From contig OZ038382.1 of the NCBI GenBank assembly GCA_964036045.1, positions 146,146,961 to 146,210,960 on the forward strand: DNA of 64,000 bases, written 5' to 3'. This DNA comes from Eutreptiella sp. 'Long Island Sound 2002'. Lineage: Eukaryota > Euglenozoa > Euglenophyceae > Eutreptiales > Eutreptiaceae. The position numbers and the translations under genes are program-made. The notes beneath the pieces are model-generated. The model searched no databases, was not told where the DNA came from, and was given only the letters and a program-made list of their open reading frames with translations. Positions 45,886-56,801 of the stretch are shown here, one piece after another (positions within the stretch are counted from its first letter, which is position 1; every line of letters starts with the position of its first letter).

Positions 45886-47244
45886 TTTATGCCTCGAAAA
45901 CTGCTTGTTGCACTTTGCATCTTGTAAGCAAAACTTGGTTTTGCCTATTGCAGCCATTCAGATCTGCAATGCAACCAGCAACAGCGGATGGTTCTTCAAT
46001 ATGGACCGCATGACCAATGGCGGGTCCCAACTTCTACCTGCCACAGTGCCTCAGCTTGTGGGAGGTAGGCATGCTATGCTCCAGCCACCCACATAATTCC
46101 CTATGTACTGGCTGCAACGAAATATGTGGTTACCAGTGGGCAGTTGAATATGCGCCTGTCAAACCATATCGGGGCCTGATTTGTGCTTTCTGGCTCTCCA
46201 TGGGTTTGTATGTGCTTGTAATGTGACCAAATGATGACCCAAGCCTGGCCAAAGGCTGCCCAGGGACTGCCCTAGAAGTGCATTTTTGTTCAGCCAACCG
46301 AATCATAATGCAGGGCATCCCTAATCTCACCTTGATCACATCTGTGTGAGCTTTGACACTGCCCATGCCTTATCTCAGTCGGGGTTGTCCTGACATGCAC
46401 ATGGTTGCAGAAGTGTCTTTCCTGCCGGGGGCCCCCCCTCTTGTGCAAGCACGGGCTTGTATAAGCACGGCGACCCCGTCTGACCGTTGTTTTTCTGACT
46501 GCTCCTTGAGGTTTCCTCTTGTGGGCACTTGTCTAAGCACGGCGACCCCGTCTAACTGTTGTTTTCCTTATTTTCAGCGTGCTTGCACAAGGGGTGGGGG
46601 GATAGATCCAGCCCAGCAGGTCAAGTGCTGCAAGAGCACGCAAACTCTTTGCAGCGGTCCACAGTGCAACACTGTGGCGCCCCTGTACAATAAAATCATC
46701 CAAAGTGACCCTCCCCAGGGTTGTCTGCCAACGCTGCTGGTCCTGCCCAGCGAGCCTCTGAGATGCCTGGATTATATAGTCTATGCCCACTCATCCGCTG
46801 TGGATTTGCGAACTGGAGTCTGTTTTGCTTGCTCCGTGTCCGTCATTCCTGGTACTGGAGACTGCCGCATACAGGTGTCCATTTGGTAGGGCAAGAGACA
46901 TCAGCAGCTCTGCATGATTGCACCACTCGAAATCTTCCGTCCGCAGTGCTACTTCCACAGTGGCTGTTGCCCAAGCCCCCCTGCCTGCAGCAGCAAGTCT
47001 GACGGCATACAGCTGGATGCTGACATCATGTCATTCTTCAATCCCTTCGGTTTTGACCCACCCCGCACCACCCCACCCCACCCCACCCATTCCATGCCAT
47101 GCTACCATCTGAATCTGTCTGCCCTCTACCTGCCCTGTCTCCCTCTTCCATTGACCTCTGCTGCAGCTTTTTCAGCTGTGCATGCTCTCTTCGGTCCCTG
47201 GTGTGGATGTGGGAATCACAGCTCACATTTGCTATCCCTGTACC
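45886..47244. other. Transposon-rich stretch without an intact gene
   Basis: Contains a short inverted-repeat element (46434-46600). Open frames such as 45878-46096 and 46914-47321 are not recognised. ACTGTGGCGCCC and the long C tract near 47243 look like element junctions. Confidence 0.4.
46434..46600. mobile_element. Short inverted-repeat element (CTTGTGCAAGCACG ends)
   Basis: The left end CTTGTGCAAGCACG (about 46440) and right end CGTGCTTGCACAAG (about 46578-46591) are perfect complements. Inside, AAGCACGG-GACC-CGTCT-ACTGTTGTTTT occurs twice. Relatives lie at about 49296-49515, 52916-53115 and 54244-54332, the last ending GGTGCTTGCGCAAGG. Confidence 0.75.
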
Positions 47245-47545
47245 CCCCCCCCCCCCTGTATAAGCTACGCCCTTGTCCAAGCTACAGTAGGCATAGGGAC
47301 CGCATTAATTGGGGACATTAATTTGGGACCTAATTTTAATTCGGTACCAAATGTAGTGCAGCCGCATAAGGCATGGGTTTGGTGACGGATTTGCGAGTCA
47401 CATAGAGTCATGGACACATTTGTTGTGAGTGTTTGCCACTTGAACCCACATAGCTCTGATTTTGGGGATGTTTGTGCATTCTATGCCCCTTTCCTGCACC
47501 GGCTCACCATGCAATCCTCTCTTTTCGAATTTGGGCGCCCGGTGT
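47245..47545 (+). repeat. Repeat of the 5' part of the 53208 element, with protein start
   Basis: Matches about 53208-53500, including GTATAAGCTACGCCC, ATGGGTTTGGTGAC and the stretch before the ATG. The ATG at 47509 opens MQSSLFEFGRPV, as at 53461 (MQSSLFEPGRPVIF), but the frame is cut off after PV by a short element with AAGCTACGCC ends. Confidence 0.7.
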
Positions 47546-47564
47546 TGGTAGTTGTATGTGTTGC

Positions 47565-47645
47565 GCGCAAGCTACGCCCGTGTCCAAGCTACAGTAGGCG
47601 TAGGGACCGTATTAATTTGGGACTTTGGCGTAGCTTATACAAGGG
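47565..47645. mobile_element. Mini-MITE with AAGCTACGCC / GGCGTAGCTT ends
   Basis: AAGCTACGCCCGTGTCC...TTGGCGTAGCTTATAC, about 75 bp, with complementary ends and internal CAAGCTACAGTAGGCGTAGG. A close copy is at 53838-53912. Left halves occur at 47262 and 53223. Confidence 0.75.
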
Positions 47646-48224
47646 GGGGGGTACCTTCCCCCCCCCCCCCCCCGTGTCCACCCCCCCCCCCAGGGGGGGG
47701 ACCGTCACTTGGCCCATGAACAATAAGAAATCAATAGGAAATCACAGGCGCCGAAGGCGCTGAAGAAAATTTTTAGTTGGGTTATACTAGAATTGGCTGG
47801 TCGGGAGTGGTGTACGGTCCCCCCCCCCCCCCCAGGGGGGGAACCGTCACTTGATGACGGTTCCCCCCGGGGTGGGGGGGGGGAACCGTCGTCCCTTGGG
47901 GGGGGGATGGACATGGGGGGGGGGAAGGTATTTGAGGGGGTGGCGTGAGGGGGCTTAGCACACCAACCACTAGCACTGCGACCACTGGCACGCAGGCCAT
48001 TGCAGCCATGCAGAGGGCCAAGGGCCTAGGGCAGACATACCCTCACCCCCCCGTGTCGTTCCCCAGCCCTTGTCGTTCCCCGGGGGGGGGGGGGGGGGCG
48101 TCACTTGGTCAACCCAAAATATTTCGTTGCGGCTCCTTGTGTTGTTGTGGGTGGCTGTGTTGTGGGGCACTACCACTTGCATCCCTTGCACTCATGGCAG
48201 GACATTTTGCTCACTTTCGCTGAA
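47646..48224. repeat. G/C-tract modules with ACCGTCACTTGG
   Basis: Alternating C and G tracts flank the motif ACCGTCACTTG and its complement (for example GAACCGTCACTTGATGACGG near 47839). Similar modules lie at 48440-48540, 50150-50175 and 51365-51440. The GTCACTTGGTCAACCCAAAAT type (48099, 50162) marks one boundary of an element whose interior repeats CACTACCACTTGCATCCC-like sequence. Confidence 0.6.
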
Positions 48225-48482
48225 ATGGAACTTGACAACACAACCATGTTTACCCCTGGGACAAGTGTGATGTTCATCCGCTCCACGGGGGAACCTGTTT
48301 TGGCGCATGTCGTTGGACCTTCAGAGCACGGTGATGCATATCGCCGCATCTCTTATGACCGCGATGGCAAGACCGTCTTGCACGACCGTGCGTCTGTTCG
48401 GCGCCTGTTCCGTGCCTGCAAATATGCGTGTACGGTTGGGGTGTGGTCCCCCAGGGGGGGGTGGGGGACCGTCACTTGGTGA
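48225..48482 (+). pseudogene. N-terminal transposon-protein domain
   Basis: The ATG at 48225 (MELDNTTMFTPGTSVMFIRS) leads into TGEPVLAHVVGPSEHGDAYR and DGKTVLHDRASVRRLF, then runs into G-tract module sequence and stops. It is clearly related to the domain at 53461 (RSTGDRVDATMKGPSEKGD) and the split one at 23561/28190. About 60 residues follow the pattern of a small beta-barrel with conserved RS-x-G and G-P-S-E-x-G. Known chromo- or Tudor-like domains have this size, but I cannot confirm it. The rest of the protein is missing here. Confidence 0.55.
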
Positions 48483-48593
48483 CCATCCCCCAGGGGGTGG
48501 TGGGGGACCGTCTTCCCTGGGGTGGGGAACGACACGGGGGGGGTGAGGGTAGGTTGCACCTCAGCCCGAGACACCTGAGAAACCGGGCAGCCC

Positions 48594-48770
48594 ATGCTTT
48601 ATCGTGAAGTGCAGCACTTTATCTGCGGAAAGACAATTCAAATAAACTTAGGCCCAACTAACACCAAACCAAATGTTCTCTTCTCTCGATGGTTTGATCT
48701 GCTTCCCCTTCACAGCAATGCCCTCACCAACCTCATGGCCAATAGGCCCACGGCACATGTGCTGGGATAA
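48594..48770 (+). pseudogene. Possible coding remnant
   Basis: A 58-residue open stretch (MLYREVQHFICGKTIQINLG, then FSRWFDLLPLHSNALTN) reads like natural protein and is bounded by stops. It lies between element modules. Family not recognised. Confidence 0.25.
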
Positions 48771-50350
48771 TCATGGGGTTGCCCCCCATGTGCTGGGATA
48801 ATCATGCTCGGCACACTGCCTCCAAAAAACGCGCAGGATGACATTCTTCAGCCCAGAAAAATGCAGCCAGGTTTGGGAGTGCAACCCGTACTGCGGACGA
48901 AGCATGTCATTTTCATGATGAACCTTAAGAACGGCCCACACCGCACAAAGCCCTCACCAGGGTTTTCAGGCGCAGGTCTTGTATCCAGGCCTGGCACCCA
49001 TGGCACCCTCGGGTGCAGGTACAGGATTTGAGGCCCCCTGGGCGCCATCCAGAGAGTTCTTCTGGCTATGATCATGTGGCATCACCTGGATCACACATCA
49101 TTGTGCATGGCTGGGACACTGTGCACGCTGAATGCAGGAAACGGCATTCTCTTTCCCCCAAGCTAGTGGCTCGGGCCATACTTGTGTATTCCCATCTTTC
49201 CAATGCTCCTAAATAAGCACTCTCCCTATCCCATCTTATCAGGATACTGTCTACAATCCTTGTTCCAAGCCTCTGTGGAAGAGTGTTTTTGGTTGTTGAG
49301 CACAGGGACCTCGGCTTCGCCGCCTTTGCTGGACCTTTGGGCACGGCTCCGCCACGTTTGGACAAGTCATGACCGCGGCTTTGCCGCATTTGCTGAACAA
49401 AAGAACACAGATGTCCTGCCGGGGGTGACAGCCATTGACGGGTTATGGCTAAGCACAGGGACCTCGTCAGACCGTTGTTTTCCTGACTTTCAGCGTGCGT
49501 GCTCAAGGGGGGGGGGTTACCGAGTTTCACAGTACCCCCCCCCCCCCCATGTCCAACGAACACTTCCGTATCTTGCAGTAGTGGTGGGCAAATTTGTAAA
49601 GCAGGTTGTGAGGGATCGGTTTCCCTCAACTACAGGACCTCTGTTGCCCACCACGACTGATTCTCTGCCTGCACCTGGCTGGGAGGTGCCAGATAAGCGG
49701 GTACCACACTGGTGACCTGTCCATCCCAAAGGTGCCTGAGCCGGATCAGGCTGCCATTTCTGCCCGTGCCAAGAACACCAAGGGCCCCAAGCCTGGGGAG
49801 CATGTTCAACTTTTCCGCATGAAGGGCTTCTCCTCTCAGAAGTGCTAATTGGAGGCCTCCATCGCATTGTGCATTGAATCGGCTGGCTATCTTATGCCTA
49901 GGGATGTGTTACCACCGTTTCACAATATTGTTGCGCGCACCGAACGGTGTGTCCAACGAACACTCCCATTCGGACCGTATTTTTTGAGGACAAAATTGTT
50001 CGTTAGACACGGGGGGGGGGGGGGCGTACAGAGGGTTGGGGAAATGAGGGGTTGTTGTGATGTTTCTTGCAATAATTCTTGTTCGTATTTGGATATTTGT
50101 TCAACAGGGTGTGAGGTACCCTCCCCACCCCTTGTCTTTCCCCCAGTAGGGGGGGGGGGGCGTCACTTGGTCAACACAAAATTTTTTGTTACAGCTCACT
50201 TTGTTGTGTGGGTGACTGTGTTGTGAGGCACTGCCACTTGTATCCCTTGTCCTCTTGGCACTCTTGCACCTGCCAAGCCTCCTAACAAAAGGGCCAAACC
50301 ACCACCCAACTGTGCTGCCCAAAGCATTCCAGTGGAAAGTGGTGAGCATG
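48771..50350. other. Transposon debris with short protein-like remnants
   Basis: A relative of the 46434 element lies at 49296-49515. The frame near 49620-49710 reads TTGPLLPTTTDSLPAPG, and a similar GPLLPTMTDSPIAPG occurs near 51464-51507. The frame near 49735-49845 reads PKPGEHVQLFRM, and a similar PKGKHVQLFKMR occurs near 54020-54065. These pairs show that two copies of one coding element were scattered here, but neither is intact. Confidence 0.5.
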
Positions 50351-51193
50351 GGGGGAACGTTGGCGCGCCGGGCATCTTTGTTGACCCGTGCCCCACCGGT
50401 GGCCTTTTAGGGGGTGCACTAAGGGCGCACTTAGCACAGTGCAGCTATTTGGGCGTCTGGCTGTACTAGAGACCCATACTTTGAGATACTCGGGGCATCA
50501 TTGTGACCCCTAGCGTAGGTTTTGGCTTCTGATTTTGTCCCCTTTGTTGGGGACCCCCGAGAATGCAAGGGTGACATAGCATTTCCGCCCTCTTTTGGGC
50601 CCCAACCTTCTGGTGCTATTGAGGAAACCGGGACAATCTCTGAATCCACGCTTTGTTGCGTGGCCCCTTGAGTTGGGGTTAGGGACTCGCAATCCACGCT
50701 TTGTTGCGTGGCCCCTTGACTTGGGGTTAGGGACTTGCAATCCACGCTTTGTTGCGTGGCCCCTTGCATCCGGAGGTAAGTCGTCACCCCCCCTTACGGA
50801 CCATGGGAGCATGTCCCGCCTCATGTTTGGACTGACCAAAGCAACTCGGCCGCCATGCAAGATGAGGCAGAGAACGAGGCAGAAGTGTGTGTGTTGTGTT
50901 GCCAACGGCGCTCCACCGTCGCAGTTTGTGATGAGTGTAAGGAGCACTATTGTACTGAATGTATTGACACCCACACTTGTGGGAGCAATGTTGTTAAGTA
51001 CACTACAAATGACATTTGGAGTTGTTGAATTCACAGCTATTGCTTTATTATGCAGCGTGCTTTGTAGGGAAGGTGTGCAGTGCAACGTGGTCTACTTGGG
51101 GGGCTTCTCCATGAGAGGGTAAATCTGGGGCTGAAGTCGGGATAGTTAATAGAAAAGTAGCGCGCCGGGCGTGCGCCGGGCAAACATTCCCCC
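50351..51193 (+). mobile_element. Harbinger-like element, copy C
   Basis: Ends GGGGGAACGTT (50351) and AACATTCCCCC (ends 51193). Flanks are ATG and GTG, an imperfect 3-bp duplication. The interior has a 48-bp sequence, CCACGCTTTGTTGCGTGG plus spacer, repeated 2.6 times (50642-50766). It also holds a transposase 3' end: CIRR, TAA (50777-50779), PYGPWEHVPP and the zinc finger CVLCCQRRSTVAVCDECKEH...CTECIDTHTC. The zinc finger keeps all eight ligands. The DDE core is absent. Confidence 0.85.
50768..51030 (+). pseudogene. Transposase C-terminal zinc-finger segment in copy C
   Basis: It reads IRR, stop TAA, VVTPPYGPWEHVPPHVW, an acidic linker (DEAENEAEV) and then CVLCCQRRSTVAVCDECKEH with YCTECIDTHTCG following. 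Spacing is C-x2-C-x9-C-x2-C-x4-C-x2-C-x3-H-x-C. The same TAA occurs in copy D (57650-57652), while the related protein at 28190 has CAG (Gln) there. Confidence 0.75.
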
Positions 51194-52640
51194 GTGTGCA
51201 GGAAGGAGTTCAAGGTCAAGTGGAGCAAGACCAAGGAATTTTACACCGAGGTGGTCAAGGCGTAGGTCTCAGTACATTGGCAGCCCTTTGAATGCTTCTT
51301 ATGCTGAATTCTTTCGTTTTGTGCTGAGCCAGGTGCAATTTCTGTGCCTAAATGTGCGTGTACGGTGATAGTACGGTTCCCCAGGGGTTGGCGGGGGACC
51401 GTCTTCCCTGGGTGGGGCAGGACAAGGAGGGAGGGGGGGGGAACTGGTATGTCTCACCTAGAGGACCTCTATTGCCCACCATGACTGATTCTCCAATTGC
51501 ACCTGGCTTGGCTGTGCAAATGTGTCTGTTGTATCCAAGGCAATACAGTCCTCTATGTATCATGTAGAACACTTTGTTTTTCGCGATTTCAAGTCGTTCC
51601 TGCACTGCTGTGAACTGCTTGTACACACGCATGATGGCACACCTGTCTCTCCTTCTACCTGCTTTTTACTGCATGCACTAGAACGACCGGCCCTCAAAGA
51701 TTTTGTCAGGCACTGCCGGGCCATACCGGGGCTGGCACGCAGACATGATACCCCCCCCCCCCCCTCCAGCAGAATCTGCCATTGCAGCATTACACACTGC
51801 TTTACAGCATGCAGCCTGTACCACAGGCTCCGCACAAACAGGCAGGGCATGGCCAAGCCACTACAGAGCAGATTTAACCACAAGCAGCCGCAGAGCATCT
51901 AGCTCTGTCGGCGCAAGGCACCCTGCTATGCGACCCATCAGGGAAGCACTGGTGGGACAACGTGCCCTCAAGCCCTGCCTATGCTCCTAAACATGCTCTC
52001 TTTTTCTGTTAACTGCTTGTACAGCCATGGCTCTACAGGCTACCAGTCTTTGACATTCAACAGGCCTCAGTGTACATGTCAGGCTCGGATGTTCAAATGT
52101 GCTACAGAATGTGAAGCAGAACAGCGTTGCACTCCAATGTTGCAGTGGAGTCCTCCTCTGACACACCGTGCGTGAGAACTGGCGGGCCGACAACACTCAG
52201 CCCATCGGCCAAGCTCTTAAAAATGCAATCATTCTTTCCAGCTAGTTCATTGGCAGTGCCACTCATTCTAGCAAAACAGGAAACACAACAGTCTCATAAC
52301 AACACTCATTGCCATGTTTTCATTGCAGCAGAAGCAGTCCCTGCTGCTGTTGCAACCCATTTTTCCAGAAGTGCACCACACTTCACTGCGAGGAAGTTTT
52401 TTGCAACATCAGCAGGGGTTGCTGCTATTGCGATTTCTGCTTCCAAAAGAACATGCTGTTGCAACCCAAATGTGCAACACGGTTCTGCAAGAGTATTGCC
52501 TCGTAGTGCAAGCAGGTTTGAAGGGCTACATGAAGAGAAGTTGTCCAGTTTAGCCCAATTGTGCGTATATAAGTCAGGCCAGAGGACGATTGCAGGAACC
52601 CTTTCCTGCCCACACCGCCATGGTGTACAGCATGGCTCCT
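51194..52640. other. Stretch without an intact gene
   Basis: G-tract module near 51365-51440. A Cys-rich frame at 52309-52506 (CFHCSRSSPCCCC, then CCYCDFC) may be a transposon zinc finger or chance, because the same DNA is CTG/TGC-rich in other frames. Nothing else is recognised. Confidence 0.4.
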
Positions 52641-53207
52641 ATGAGTGCCAGACCCCATCAACATGGGCTGGAGCTCATATTTAAGAGCCCCCCCCATTGT
52701 AAGTATATACCAGGCCTCCTATTTGGGGGCTCCTTGTTTGTGCTGCAATGTTTCTGACAAAGTGCAGCCCATTCTCTTGCACTGGCCACTTTTGACCATA
52801 CCCTGCACATTCCAAGGGTTTTCTGCATCCAGATGATGAAGCCCGCACCTGCAGGATCCTCCATCCTCCCAATATGTGAACTGAAGGAGCATACCCCCCC
52901 TCCCCTGTTGCGGAAGCACCCCCTTGTCTAAGCACGGGGACCTGGACACCTGGGCGCGGCTCCGCCGCATATGGAAAATTGGTGGCCGCCGCTCCCCCGC
53001 GTTTGCTGGACGTTTGAATGATGATTTCATGCCAGTGGGATACCGGGGGTGACGGCCATCGTCGGATTATGGCTAAGCACGGGGACCCGGTCTGACCGTC
53101 CTTTTTCTGACCACAGTTTTTGTAATCAGAAACTTGGCAGACCGTGATTGTGTGTCGATTGTAGAGGGATTTGGGTCCTTGGCCATGTGTTTGAGGGCAA
53201 GCTTTAC
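52641..53207. other. Stretch with a relative of the AAGCACGG element
   Basis: About 52916-53115 contains CTAAGCACGGGGACC twice and resembles the element at 46434. No gene is seen. Confidence 0.4.
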
Positions 53208-53460
53208 CCCGCCCCCCCCTTGTATAAGCTACGCCCGTGTCCAAGCTACAGTAGGCGTAGGGACTGTAATAATTGTGTACGTAATTTTAATTGCGTACGG
53301 TATGTAGTGCGGCCACAAAAGACATGGGTTTGGTGACAGATTTGCCAATTAGATGGAGCCATGGACACATTTGTTGTAAGCCTTCACCCACTTCAACCCA
53401 CATGGCTCTGATTTTGGGAATATTTGTGCTTTATATTCCCCTTTCTTGCATCAGCTCACC

Positions 53461-53841
53461 ATGCAATCTTCTCTTTTTGAACCTGGCCGTCCAGTTATTT
53501 TCACACGTTCCACCGGTGACCGTGTGGATGCTACAATGAAGGGACCATCGGAGAAGGGGGACCAATTTGCGGTATTGGAGTACATGAAGAGTGGGCAGGT
53601 GGTCACACACCCCTGTGCCCCCCTCTCAAAAATCGAGTTCTTCATCCGGTCCCCATCTCCCTCCCCCGAGCCGGACACACCGCCGATCCCTCCCACCGTT
53701 GCTGAAGTTCCTCATGAACCAGAGGTGTCCCCAAGGCCTTCTTGTGTTTGCATGCACTTGGTAATGTGGGCGGAGGTCAAGGGGCACTCATACCATGCGC
53801 GCGCGCACGTGTGTGTCGGTAGTTGTATTTATTGCGCGTAA
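53461..53841 (+). pseudogene. N-terminal transposon-protein domain with Ser/Pro tail
   Basis: The ATG at 53461 gives MQSSLFEPGRPVIFTRSTGD, then KGPSEKGDQFAVLEYMKSGQ, then a proline-rich tail (SPSPSPEPDTPPIPPTV) before the frame runs into a mini-MITE at 53838. It is the longest version of the domain also seen at 23561, 47509 and 48225. The upstream 250 bp repeats 47245-47508, so promoter and start were mobilised together. The rest of the protein is lost or displaced. The fragment at 53995-54118 (PKGKHVQLFKMRRKVGKGF) may be a later part. Confidence 0.55.
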
Positions 53842-53912
53842 GCTACGCCCGTGTCCAAGCTACAGTAGGCGTAGGGACCGTAATAATTCCGTACATTGGC
53901 GTAGCTTATACA
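53838..53912. mobile_element. Mini-MITE with AAGCTACGCC / GGCGTAGCTT ends
   Basis: Near-copy of 47565-47645: AAGCTACGCCCGTGTCC at the left and TTGGCGTAGCTTATAC at the right. In both places it follows GTAGTTGTAT-T--TTGCGCG, so it is either part of a larger duplicated element or inserted before the duplication. Confidence 0.75.
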
Positions 53913-54798
53913 AGGGGGGGGCGGGGTACTTCACCAAAGATATGCTGATGACAGTTTTGTCCCAAGGAATAGGAAGCCCAAACACATTGCAAAACCTGAA
54001 ACGAAGGCCTGCTCCAAAGCCTGCCCCGAAGGGCAAGCATGTGCAATTGTTTAAGATGAGGCGCAAGGTTGGGAAGGGCTTCTATTCCACAGCTCCTGAT
54101 GCCCCTGATGGGCAATGAGTACCTCCAGAGCTTGCTGAAATATGTCTGCACATTGTGTTCGAGTGCCCTGTTCTGACAATTGTGCTTAGGGTGAGGTATG
54201 GGCAGGTGTTCGGTGACATGCGTTCTTTTGGTACTGCGTATGGCGTGCAAGCACCACCTTGTCCGAGCACCGGGACCCGGTTTGACCGTCGTTTTCCTGA
54301 TTTTCCTGGTGCTTGCGCAAGGGGCAGGGGTATCGGAAGAAGATCAGCGGTTGTTTGGATGTGGGAGCCCAGTAGCAGGGCATGTACAGCATGATCAGGT
54401 TGCTCGCAGTGTGGTTAGCATTGCTGTATTCATGTGCAATATGTGAGCACAACTGCAGTTAGTGTAGCGCAGCGGAGGTAACAAAAGTTCTGCCACAGGG
54501 GCCCAGCTTGACCCCTCCCCCTTCCCGCTCCTGATGCCCCCCCCCCCCCCTCCTGCTCCCAGCCTTTTGTTATTTCTGTGCGAGTGGGGGGGGGACCTCA
54601 GGTGATCAATGAGTACCATGGTCAACGAAGGGCTTGGGATTGGACACGTCTCAAAGACGACAACCCCGTGGTGAAGTCAAACACGTGGTCACATTTGCTA
54701 ACCCCCCCCCCCTTTTCATTATCATGCGCCCAGGGATGCGCAAAATCACGCTCACCCTCACCCCCCTTTGCTTTCATAGACCAAATGCAGAGTGTCTA
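53913..54798. other. Transposon debris without an intact gene
   Basis: Includes a coding-like remnant at 53995-54118 and a short inverted-repeat element at 54244-54332. C tracts lie near 54538 and 54702. Confidence 0.45.
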
Positions 54799-55475
54799 GG
54801 GGGAGCCTTAAGCGCAGTGCGCGCGCAGTGCAACTATTTGGGTGTCTGGCCGTACTAGAGACCCATACTTTGAGATACTAGGGGCCCCTAGGGGCATCAT
54901 GGTGACCCCTAGCAGAGGTTTTGACCTCTGATTTTGTCCCCCTTTGTTTGGGGATCCCCAAGAATGCAGGGGTGACGTAGCATTTCCCCCCTCTTTTGGG
55001 CCCCAACCTTCCTTGATCTTCCGCGATCTCGCATCGAGCACGCGCGAGTCTGCAAATGTTAATGTGAAACATCGTCATGTGAAGGAACTGTTCAATCGAG
55101 TTATATAAGATGTCTTTTGAATAGGGTTTATCTTTGGATTGTGGAAATGGTTTTCGAATTGGTGCCCCGCCTAAAGATCCTGCGAGAGGTTGTTGATTTT
55201 TGGGAAAACGAGATGATTTTCAAGAGAGAAACGACAATGGAACAGAAAGACAGTTGTGTGTTGTTGAGGGTGGCAACCAATGTGCTGCTCATGGCTTTTC
55301 CAGTTGTGCATGATGTTTGTTATGTGAAGGGAAGGTAGTTTGCAACTTTCTTGAGCTGGGGCAGTTTGGGTCACCGAATTCTAAGGGCGTTTCCAAGGGG
55401 TGTGCTTGGGGGCTCTTCGGGGGGAACATAGTCTAAAAGTAGTGTGCAGTGCGCGTGCAGTGCAAAGATTCCCCC
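54799..55475 (+). mobile_element. Harbinger-like element, copy F (GCGCAGTGC subfamily)
   Basis: The left end GGGGGAGCCTTAAGCGCAG (54799) and right end TGCAAAGATTCCCCC (ends 55475) are similar inverted ends. Flanks CTA and ATA are an imperfect 3-bp duplication. Subterminal repeats are GCGCAGTGC units instead of GCGCGCCGGGC. Internal blocks are shared with the other copies: GGCCGTACTAGAGACCCATA, TTTGAGATACTAGG, and at the 3' side GAGCTGGGGCAGTTTGGGTC. An open frame at 55117-55338 is not recognised. Confidence 0.8.
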
Positions 55476-55645
55476 ATAGTAGTCCCCAGCGTGCGGAACC
55501 TCAAGGGGAGATGCATCCGCTCCTAAACCCAAGCCCAAGACCAACCCTAAACCAGTTTCAAGGCAGTTGTCAATGTCCGCATTTCTCTCCAAATAACTGG
55601 ACCAAGTAGCAATGGTGTTGCAAGAAATCCTGGTTTCCGCCTTTT

Positions 55646-56338
55646 GTGTTGCTACCTCTAACGTCAAGAATTGCATGCGTGATATTATTTCGGCGCGTGA
55701 TGATGATGGCGGGGTTTTTACAAACACCTTGGATGGCTCACATGGTCCCCGTGCAGCACAGAACCAAAGTACTCATGGCCGGCGTGGCCGGGTGGGGCCC
55801 CGAAGGAGGTGCCTTGGGGACGGCGCACATGGCTCGGGCGTACCATGAAGCTCTGCGAGTATCCTTCCAGTCAGCAGACCCGCAAAAATACCTGGATGCC
55901 TTGCTCTTAACACTTGCGTGGGGCACAGGCATCACGTCCTTCAGCCTGACACCCGACGCTGCGGCCGTGAGCTTCACTATATGCGACCTCGTGTCAAGAG
56001 AGCCGGCCAAAACAGGCGCCCGAAAGTATGCTAGCACGCAGCCCGGAGCCAAAGCTACGCCGAAGAAGCAACAACAAAACGAGAAGCTCCAGAGTATGGC
56101 AGTCGATGAGGAAGTCAAAGGAAGCGGCGCGCAGGTCGGATGCGTTGCTGGGTCTGAGGCTAAAGAGGATGAGGAGGTCCGGCCCGAGATGACGCATAAG
56201 GAGCCCAGCTATAAAAACGCTCGGTGGCTGAGGAAGAGGCCAAGGGCCCCACGATGGACGCAGAAAAGCTGCAGGCTACTAGAAGACCTTGGGGGTATGA
56301 ACCTGACATCCGAAAGTCTCGGCCTCCACCTGGGATAG
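55646..56338 (+). CDS. Hypothetical 230-residue protein
   Basis: The ORF contains VPVQHRTKVLMAGVAGWGPE, SADPQKYLDALLLTLAWGTG and a charged, Lys/Gln-rich linker (ATPKKQQQNEKLQ) followed by an acidic part (SEAKEDEEVRPEM). An in-frame ATG at 55733, before ahead VPVQHRTK, could be the true start. Composition is natural for protein, but I recognise no domain. It sits between element F and the palindrome cluster. It might be an ORF1-type protein of a retroelement or a host gene fragment. Confidence 0.4.
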   Translation: MLLPLTSRIACVILFRRVMMMAGFLQTPWMAHMVPVQHRTKVLMAGVAGWGPEGGALGTAHMARAYHEALRVSFQSADPQKYLDALLLTLAWGTGITSFSLTPDAAAVSFTICDLVSREPAKTGARKYASTQPGAKATPKKQQQNEKLQSMAVDEEVKGSGAQVGCVAGSEAKEDEEVRPEMTHKEPSYKNARWLRKRPRAPRWTQKSCRLLEDLGGMNLTSESLGLHLG

Positions 56339-56461
56339 GCAGTTTCAATGTTGCAGAAAAATGACCACAAACCTCCAACAAATCTCTGTATATCCGAAAA
56401 CACCAATATTCAACCAACACTGTTTTGGGGATTCCTCTTGTGACACCCCAACGTGCCCAGG

Positions 56462-56767
56462 GTTTCACTGTCAACAATGAAACCATGGGGTCAGGATTGT
56501 GCTGTAGTACACTCTGGGCTGTATGCAACCCCTTTCGCCTGTCTACATACCCCCCTTGGGATGGTGGTGGTGGTTCATTTTGGGTAGGATGGATTATATG
56601 AGCACCAAAGTGTGCTTAATAGTGCAGGGTAGTTTCACTGTCAACAGTGAAACTCTACCTTGCTCCGGAGGATAAGACATAGTATCAACGACTGGAGCAC
56701 ATAGCTGCAAGAACTCAATGACCGGAAACAGTTTCACTGTTGACAGTGAAACTAGTTGTGATACCGT

Positions 56768-56801
<34 letters not shown>

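Noticed and set aside
52309-52506. Cys-rich zinc-finger gene
   Set aside because: The DNA is rich in TGC/TGT repeats that give Cys in this frame and Leu or Ala in the others. No conserved spacing is shared with the transposase finger.
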